A DNA stretch of 13,075 nucleotides. It comes from an uncultured Aquincola sp. Lineage in GTDB: Bacteria > Pseudomonadota > Gammaproteobacteria > Burkholderiales > Burkholderiaceae. The stretch spans positions 1 to 13,075 of the forward strand of contig CAKZXL010000228.1 in the NCBI GenBank assembly GCA_937883885.1. The letters are read 5' to 3'. The position numbers were made by a program, and so were the translations under genes. The notes under the pieces are model-generated. The model worked only from the letters and a program-made list of their open reading frames with translations. It did not search any database and was not told where the DNA came from. Numbering within the stretch: the first letter of the stretch is position 1; every line of letters begins with the position of its first letter. Of this stretch, positions 8,777 to 13,075 are shown piece after piece.

Positions 8777-10648
8777 ATGGAACACGGCAGCAACTGGCTC
8801 GGGCTGAGCCTGATCTACCTGGCCGCCGCGGTGATCGCGGTGCCGCTGGCGCGCGCGGTCGGCCTCGGCTCCATCGTGGGCTACCTGGCCGCGGGCATCG
8901 TCATCGGGCCTTCCGGCGTCGGGCTCATCAGCGATCCGCAGGAGATGCTGCACTTCGCCGAATTCGGCGTGGTGCTGATGCTGTTCCTGGTGGGCCTGGA
9001 GCTGGAGCCGCGCCGGCTGTGGGCCATGCGCCGGCCCATCTTCGGCTGGGGCAGCGTGCAGACGCTGGGCTCGGCCGCGCTGATGCTGGGCGTGGCCGTG
9101 GCCGCCGGCGTGGACTGGCGGCTGGGCGTGGTCGGCGGGCTGGGGCTGGCCTTGTCGTCCACCGCCATCGGCCTGGGTGTGCTGAACGAGCGCAACCTGA
9201 TGGCCACCAGCGCCGGCCGCAGCGTGCTGAGCGTGGCGCTGCTGCAGGACATCGCGGCCATTCCCATCCTGGCGCTGATCCCGCTGCTGGCCTTCGGCGG
9301 CGCCGGCCAGCCGCAGGGCCATGGCTGGTGGGAAGGCGCCAAGGTCATCGGCGTCATCGTGGCCATCATCCTGGGCGGCCGGCTGCTGCTGCGGCCGGCG
9401 CTGCGCTGGATTGCCGGCAGCCGCACGCCAGAGATCTTCACCGCCGCGGCGCTGCTGCTGGTGGTGGCGATCGCGGCGCTGATGCAGGCGGTGGGCCTGT
9501 CGATGGCGCTGGGGGCCTTCCTGGCCGGCGTGCTGCTGGCCGAAAGCGAATACCGGCGCGAGCTGGAAACCGACATCGAGCCCTTCAAGGGCCTGCTCCT
9601 GGGCCTCTTCTTCATCGCGGTGGGCATGAGCATCGACTTCCGCGTGGTGCTGGCTTCGCCGGGGCTGATAGTGGCGCTGGTGCTGGGCTTTCTGCTGCTG
9701 AAGGTGGGCGTGCTGGTGCTGATGGCCCGCGGCATGGGCATCGCGCTGGTCGAGCGGCCGGTCTTCGTCATCCTGCTGGCGCAAGGCGGCGAGTTCGGCT
9801 TCGTGGTCTTCCAGACGGCGCAGCAGGCCCAGGTGATCACCGCCGCGCAGTCGTCGCTGCTGGCGGCCGTGGTGGCCTTGTCGATGCTGGTGTCGCCCCT
9901 GCTGCTGGTGCTGTCGGACCGCTGGCTGACGCCCAAGCTGGCCCGGCAGACGCCGCGCAAGCCCAGCGACCCGGCCAGCGAACTGAAGGAGCAGCAGGAT
10001 GCGCCGGTCATCATCGCCGGCTTCGGCCGCTATGGGCAGATCGTGGGCCGGCTGCTGTTTGCCAACGGCATCCATGCCACCGTGCTGGACCACGATGCCG
10101 ATGCCATCGACACCGTGCGCCGCTTCGGCATTCCGGCGTTTTACGGCGACGCCACGCGCCTGGACCTGCTGCGCATTGCCGGCGCGGCGGACGCCCGGCT
10201 CATGGTCATCGCGCTGGACGACGTGGACCAGAGCCTGAAGCTGGTGGACCTGGTGCAGCAGCATTTCCCGCAGCTGACCATCGTGGCCCGTGCCCGCAAC
10301 GTGACGCACTACTACGGCCTGCGCGACCGCGGCGTGCAGCACATCGAACGTGAAACGCTGGACGCCGCCTTGATGACCGGCCGCAGCGCGCTGGAAGTGC
10401 TGGGCTGGCAGCCGCATGCGGCGCGCCAGCGGGCGATGCTGTTCCGCCGCCACAACGTGGCGCTGCTGGAGCGCATGGCGCCGCATTTCCGCGACGAAGC
10501 CAAGCTCATCGCCATCACCAAGCAGGGCCGGCAGCAGCTGATGGAGCTGTGGGCCCGCGAGCGCGAGCAGGACGCCCAGAGCCGCGGCGCGGGCGACTGG
10601 TACACCCAGCGCGACGGGGAGGCCGGGCGCGAGCCGCCGCCGGCCTGA
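8777..10648 (+). CDS. kefC: Glutathione-regulated K+/H+ antiporter KefC
   Basis: A 623-residue CPA2-family antiporter (E. coli KefC 620). It lets K+ out and H+ in when glutathione adducts of electrophiles bind, protecting the cell by acidification. The membrane domain spans about 1-380, with GPSGVGLI (44-51), LFLVGLELEPR (69-79), LLQDIAAIPIL (155-165, Asp158) and GLLLGLFFIAVGMSIDF (272-288). The regulatory loop HALESD of E. coli KefC reads RELETD here (261-266), keeping the last Asp. The cytoplasmic RCK/KTN domain starts at VIIAGFGRYGQ (411-421), with LDHD (437-440) and YGDATRLDLL (456-465). Arg418, Arg525 (ERET) and Asn560 (RRHN) line up with residues I recall as glutathione contacts in E. 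coli. ATG at 8777 is 13 nt after kefF with a GGGG ribosome site. A high-confidence KefFC pair. Confidence 0.94.
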   Translation: MEHGSNWLGLSLIYLAAAVIAVPLARAVGLGSIVGYLAAGIVIGPSGVGLISDPQEMLHFAEFGVVLMLFLVGLELEPRRLWAMRRPIFGWGSVQTLGSAALMLGVAVAAGVDWRLGVVGGLGLALSSTAIGLGVLNERNLMATSAGRSVLSVALLQDIAAIPILALIPLLAFGGAGQPQGHGWWEGAKVIGVIVAIILGGRLLLRPALRWIAGSRTPEIFTAAALLLVVAIAALMQAVGLSMALGAFLAGVLLAESEYRRELETDIEPFKGLLLGLFFIAVGMSIDFRVVLASPGLIVALVLGFLLLKVGVLVLMARGMGIALVERPVFVILLAQGGEFGFVVFQTAQQAQVITAAQSSLLAAVVALSMLVSPLLLVLSDRWLTPKLARQTPRKPSDPASELKEQQDAPVIIAGFGRYGQIVGRLLFANGIHATVLDHDADAIDTVRRFGIPAFYGDATRLDLLRIAGAADARLMVIALDDVDQSLKLVDLVQQHFPQLTIVARARNVTHYYGLRDRGVQHIERETLDAALMTGRSALEVLGWQPHAARQRAMLFRRHNVALLERMAPHFRDEAKLIAITKQGRQQLMELWAREREQDAQSRGAGDWYTQRDGEAGREPPPA

Positions 10649-10672
10649 ACGCACCTGCCTGGCCGGGAGGCC

Positions 10673-10705
10673 CACCCGCCCGCCGGGCCGTCCCAAGGGC
10701 GGGTG
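10673..10705. terminator. 9-bp GC-rich hairpin between convergent kefC and aer copy 2
   Basis: CACCCGCCC (10673-10681) and GGGCGGGTG (10697-10705) are perfect inverted arms with a 15-nt loop, 24 nt after the kefC stop. The position between two convergent genes suggests a bidirectional terminator. No T-run follows on either strand, so it is not a canonical intrinsic terminator. Confidence 0.45.
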
Positions 10706-10746
10706 CTCCCCCTCGGGGGGGCGCGAGCGCAGCGAGCTTGGGGGCC
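10705..10746. repeat. Burkholderiales-type intergenic GC-rich repeat element
   Basis: GCTCCCCC-TC-GGGGGGGC (10705-10722) forms a tight stem, followed by GCGAGCGCAGCGAGC (10723-10737) and a G-run with CC (10740-10746). The pattern of a C-run/G-run stem, then GCGAGCGCAGCGAGC, then TTGGGGGCC is one I recall as common between genes in Comamonadaceae and Rubrivivax-like genomes. It may act as a terminator or be a REP-like dispersed repeat. Only one copy is in this window. Confidence 0.5.
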
Positions 10747-10750
10747 AACA

Positions 10751-12301
10751 TCAGCGTGAAAACGCCACCACCGCGTCCACCAGCCGGCTGGCGCGCTGCT
10801 GCAGCCCGCCCGAGGCGGCGGCCGACTGCTCCACCAGCGCGGCATTGCGCTGGGTCATCTCGTCGAGCGAGCCGACGGCGCGGTTGACCTGCTCGATGCC
10901 CAGCGCCTGCTCCTGGTTGGAGGCGTTGATCTGCTCGATCAGCTGCCGGGTGCGGGCCACCTGTTCCACGATGTCGGCCATCGCGCCGCCGGCCGTGTCC
11001 ACCAGCTTCGAGCCGCGGTCCACCTGCTCGGTGCTGCTGGCGATCAGCGTCTTGATCTCCTTGGCCGCCTGCGCGCTGCGCTGGGCCAGGCTGCGCACCT
11101 CGCCGGCCACCACCGCAAAACCGCGGCCCTGCTCGCCGGCCCGCGCCGCCTCCACCGCGGCATTGAGCGCCAGGATGTTGGTCTGGAAGGCAATACCGTC
11201 GATCACGCCGATGATCTCGGCGATGCGGTTGCTGGAATCGGAGATGGCGCGCATGGTGGTCACCACCTCGCGCATCAGCTCGCCGCCGCCGCTGGCCGCC
11301 GCGCTGGCGGTGGCCGACAGCGCGGCCGTCTCGCGCACCTGGGTGGACGACTGCTGCACCGCGGCCGTCATCTGCTCCATCGAGGCCGCGGTTTCCTGCA
11401 GGTTGGCCGACGCTTCTTCGGTGCGCTGGCTCAGGTCGACGTTGCCCTGCGCGATCTCTTCGCTGGCCGTCTGCACGCCCACCGCCTGCGCCTTCACGTC
11501 GTCCAGCAGCGCACGCAGGTTCAGCCCTGCCTGGTTGACCGCCCGTGCCACGGTGCCGATCTCGTCGATGCGCTGAAAGCGCGTGTCATTCACCTGGCCG
11601 GCGGCCACCTGCAAGGCCTGCTCCTGCAACTGCTGCAGCGGGCGCGTGATCTGCGCATGCAGCCAGCTGCCCGCCACCGCCGTGAAGGCGCCGATGGCGG
11701 CCAGGCCACCCGCCAGGCTGCCGGTGGCGCCATGCGGCGTGGCCAGCATCAGCGCGGCCGCGCTGCCCAGCCCCAGCACGCCGGTGCCCAGCTGCAACCG
11801 CCAGCCCACGGGCATGGTGTGCAACAGGCTGCGCCAGGCGCGCCAGCCGGTGTGCACCAGCACGCCCTCGCGGAATGCCAGTCCGCCGGCCCGGCCTTCA
11901 CGGAAGCGGCGGTACAAGGCCTCGGCCTGCTGCACCTCGTGCGTGGGGGCATGGGTGCGCACCGACATGTAGCCGGTGACCTCGCCGCCCTGGCGCACCG
12001 GCGTGGCATTGGCGCGCACCCAGTAGTGGTCGCCGTTCTTGCGGCGGTTCTTGACCAGTGCCGTCCACGACCGCCCGGCCTTGAGCGTGCGCCACATGTC
12101 GGCAAAGGCTTCCGGCGGCATGTCGGGGTGGCGCACCATGTTGTGCGGCTGTCCCATCAGCTCGTCCAGGCTGAAACCGCTGGCTTCGCAGAACGATGCA
12201 TTGGCATACGTCACGATGCTGCGGGTGTCGGTGGTGGACAGCAGGGTCTGGCCAGCCGCAAGCGGGTGCTCTCGGCCGGTCACGGGCAGGTTGGTTCGCA
12301 T
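10751..12301 (-). CDS. aer: Aer-type PAS energy-taxis receptor, second copy
   Basis: A 516-residue receptor, the same length and architecture as the first Aer. PAS is at about 1-120, a hydrophobic hairpin at about 165-212, HAMP at about 213-267, and the MCP tip [20 protein letters not shown] follows. By hand count 69 of the first 100 residues are identical to the first copy without gaps; Asn34, Arg57, His58, Asp60, Phe66 and Asn85 are all kept. The two diverge in the hairpin and in the helices leading to the tip, so they may respond differently. I chose the ATG at 12301 (MRTNLPVT) because it aligns with MRQNLPVT of copy 1; an in-frame GTG at 12307 is the alternative. The ribosome site is weak (GAG). 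It lies on the same strand as the desaturase upstream but has its own candidate promoter. Confidence 0.92.
   Translation of the reverse strand: MRTNLPVTGREHPLAAGQTLLSTTDTRSIVTYANASFCEASGFSLDELMGQPHNMVRHPDMPPEAFADMWRTLKAGRSWTALVKNRRKNGDHYWVRANATPVRQGGEVTGYMSVRTHAPTHEVQQAEALYRRFREGRAGGLAFREGVLVHTGWRAWRSLLHTMPVGWRLQLGTGVLGLGSAAALMLATPHGATGSLAGGLAAIGAFTAVAGSWLHAQITRPLQQLQEQALQVAAGQVNDTRFQRIDEIGTVARAVNQAGLNLRALLDDVKAQAVGVQTASEEIAQGNVDLSQRTEEASANLQETAASMEQMTAAVQQSSTQVRETAALSATASAAASGGGELMREVVTTMRAISDSSNRIAEIIGVIDGIAFQTNILALNAAVEAARAGEQGRGFAVVAGEVRSLAQRSAQAAKEIKTLIASSTEQVDRGSKLVDTAGGAMADIVEQVARTRQLIEQINASNQEQALGIEQVNRAVGSLDEMTQRNAALVEQSAAASGGLQQRASRLVDAVVAFSR
11151..11191 (-). repeat. 41-bp perfect inverted repeat, right copy (inside aer copy 2)
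   Basis: This stretch is the exact reverse complement of 4818-4858 in the first Aer gene, about 6.3 kb away. Similarity with only scattered mismatches continues on the tip side. Confidence 0.85.
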
Positions 12302-12343
12302 GGGCACTCGATGAACACGAACAGCGAAAATGCTGCAAGTGCT

Positions 12344-12370
12344 TTATCGAACCTCCATCCGCCGGCTTAA
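12344..12370 (-). promoter_or_regulatory. Candidate sigma-28 type promoter for the second Aer receptor
   Basis: On the minus strand TTAA (12370-12367), 15 nt, then TTCGATAA (12351-12344). Against TAAA-N15-GCCGATAA there is one mismatch in the -35 and two in the -10. Spacing is exact and the site sits in the 76-nt gap upstream of the receptor start, giving a leader of about 35 nt. Weaker than the site in front of copy 1. Confidence 0.4.
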
Positions 12371-12377
12371 ATGATTT

Positions 12378-13075
12378 CTATGGCCGCGGACGCAAGGGCT
12401 GCATCATTTGCGCCGCCCAGGTATCGCCGGCCGGCGTGGCGGTGCCGTAGCGCTGCGGCCAGGTGGCGGGCAGGTGCAGCGTGCCGAACAGCCGGTCGAT
12501 CCAGGGGAAGATGGCCGCAAAGTTCTTGTCCTGCACCGCAGGATCGTCGTTCGTGTGGTGCCAGTGGTGAAAGGCCGGTGTGGCGACCCACTGCTCCAGC
12601 CAGCCGAAACGCCAGCGCAGGTTGGCATGCACAAAAAAGCCCAGCGCGGTGCCCAGCACCATGTAGGCGGCGGTCACGGGGTCCAGGGCATGGCCGTGCG
12701 CCTGCACCAGGCCCAGCGCATACAGCGGCACCAGACCGCACAGGCGCACGAACACCAGGTCCACCGGATGGGCGCGGGTGTTCACCAGCCAGTCCATCTG
12801 CTCGGCGCTGTGGTGCAGCGCATGAAAGCGCCACAGCGCCGGCACCGCATGGGCCCAGCGGTGGCCCCAGTAGGCGGCCATGTCGCCCAGCACCACCACG
12901 GCGGCCAGGCGCAGGCCCAAGGGCCACGAGGCCACCCAGGCGTGCAAGGCCGATGGCACCGCCGCATGCGCCAGCACCGCCAGCGCCATGGCGGGCACCA
13001 ACAGCAGCCACTTGAGCAGCAAGCCGTTGAAGAAATACCAGCACAGGTCGGTCACCCTGCCGGGTCGGCGCCAGG
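12378..13075 (-). CDS. Sterol desaturase/fatty acid hydroxylase family membrane protein (5' end probably beyond right edge)
   Basis: A di-iron, histidine-box membrane oxygenase of the FA_hydroxylase family (COG3000 type). Counting from the in-frame GTG at 13055, the histidine clusters are HRWAH (65-69), HALHH (78-82), RAHPVD (94-99), His143 in FVHAN and HHWHH (163-167), followed by DRLFGTLH. Hydrophobic segments lie near 10-30, 48-62, 103-117 and 129-145. The GTG could start a 225-residue protein, but no ribosome site is convincing. The frame stays open to the edge and reads WRRPGRVTDLCWYF, a phrasing typical of the interior of longer family members (250-300 residues). I therefore treat the N terminus as missing. 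Family members modify sterol-like, hopanoid, carotenoid or fatty acyl chains; the substrate here is unknown. Upstream of and co-oriented with aer copy 2, 76 nt apart. Confidence 0.85.
   Translation of the reverse strand, partial: WRRPGRVTDLCWYFFNGLLLKWLLLVPAMALAVLAHAAVPSALHAWVASWPLGLRLAAVVVLGDMAAYWGHRWAHAVPALWRFHALHHSAEQMDWLVNTRAHPVDLVFVRLCGLVPLYALGLVQAHGHALDPVTAAYMVLGTALGFFVHANLRWRFGWLEQWVATPAFHHWHHTNDDPAVQDKNFAAIFPWIDRLFGTLHLPATWPQRYGTATPAGDTWAAQMMQPLRPRP

Noticed and set aside
8708..10696. 662-codon minus-strand reading frame across kefC
   Set aside because: It is exactly antisense to a clear KefC gene, is full of His, Gln and Arg repeats, and matches no family. Long antisense frames are expected in DNA with this GC bias.
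10549..10887. 112-codon plus-strand frame bridging the kefC end and aer copy 2
   Set aside because: Pro/Ala/Arg-rich, made of the kefC tail in another frame, the GC-rich repeat and antisense of the receptor. No support as a gene.
12302..12307. GTG at 12307 as start of aer copy 2
   Set aside because: Possible, but the ATG at 12301 gives exact end-to-end alignment and equal length with copy 1.

Overview
The window is GC-rich chromosomal DNA from a betaproteobacterium. Third-position G/C bias, the gene families and the intergenic GC-rich repeat point to Burkholderiales, probably the Rubrivivax/Ideonella/Leptothrix or Comamonadaceae side. That placement is an inference from style and homology recall, not a computed assignment. 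Coding density is very high, and I see no rRNA, tRNA, CRISPR array, insertion sequence or phage gene.

Layout, left to right. (1) Positions 1-3437, minus strand: a 2-hydroxyacid use operon transcribed right to left. It holds lldP (lactate/glycolate permease), lldD (FMN-dependent L-lactate dehydrogenase) and a GlcD-type FAD-linked oxidase cut by the left edge. (2) Positions 3438-3710: a divergent control region with short repeats on the lldP side and a good sigma-28 (FliA-type) promoter match for the next gene. (3) Positions 3711-5261, plus: an Aer-type PAS energy-taxis receptor. (4) Positions 5248-8083, minus: a compact unit of orphan ParA-like ATPase, NodN-like MaoC dehydratase, alpha/beta hydrolase and LysR regulator. 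The LysR 3' end overlaps the aer 3' end by 14 bp. (5) Positions 8143-10648, plus: kefF-kefC, a glutathione-gated K+/H+ antiporter with its flavodoxin-fold ancillary subunit. (6) Positions 10649-10750: a GC-rich hairpin and repeat between convergent genes. (7) Positions 10751-12301, minus: a second Aer-type receptor, collinear with the first. (8) Positions 12378-13075, minus: a sterol desaturase/fatty acid hydroxylase family membrane protein whose 5' end probably lies beyond the right edge.

How the genes fit together. The lld operon feeds electrons from lactate, and possibly glycolate or D-lactate, into the respiratory chain. The two Aer receptors would sense the redox state of that chain through PAS-bound FAD and steer flagellar motility; their sigma-28-like promoters fit flagellar-class expression. 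KefFC protects against electrophiles by K+ efflux and cytoplasmic acidification. The ParA/MaoC/hydrolase/LysR unit has no obvious shared pathway. I found no clearly new biological system. The points most worth a second look are the inverted pair of Aer paralogues flanking the Kef/ParA block, the phased ACAAACC repeats upstream of lldP, the ParA-MaoC translational coupling and the variant KefC regulatory loop.
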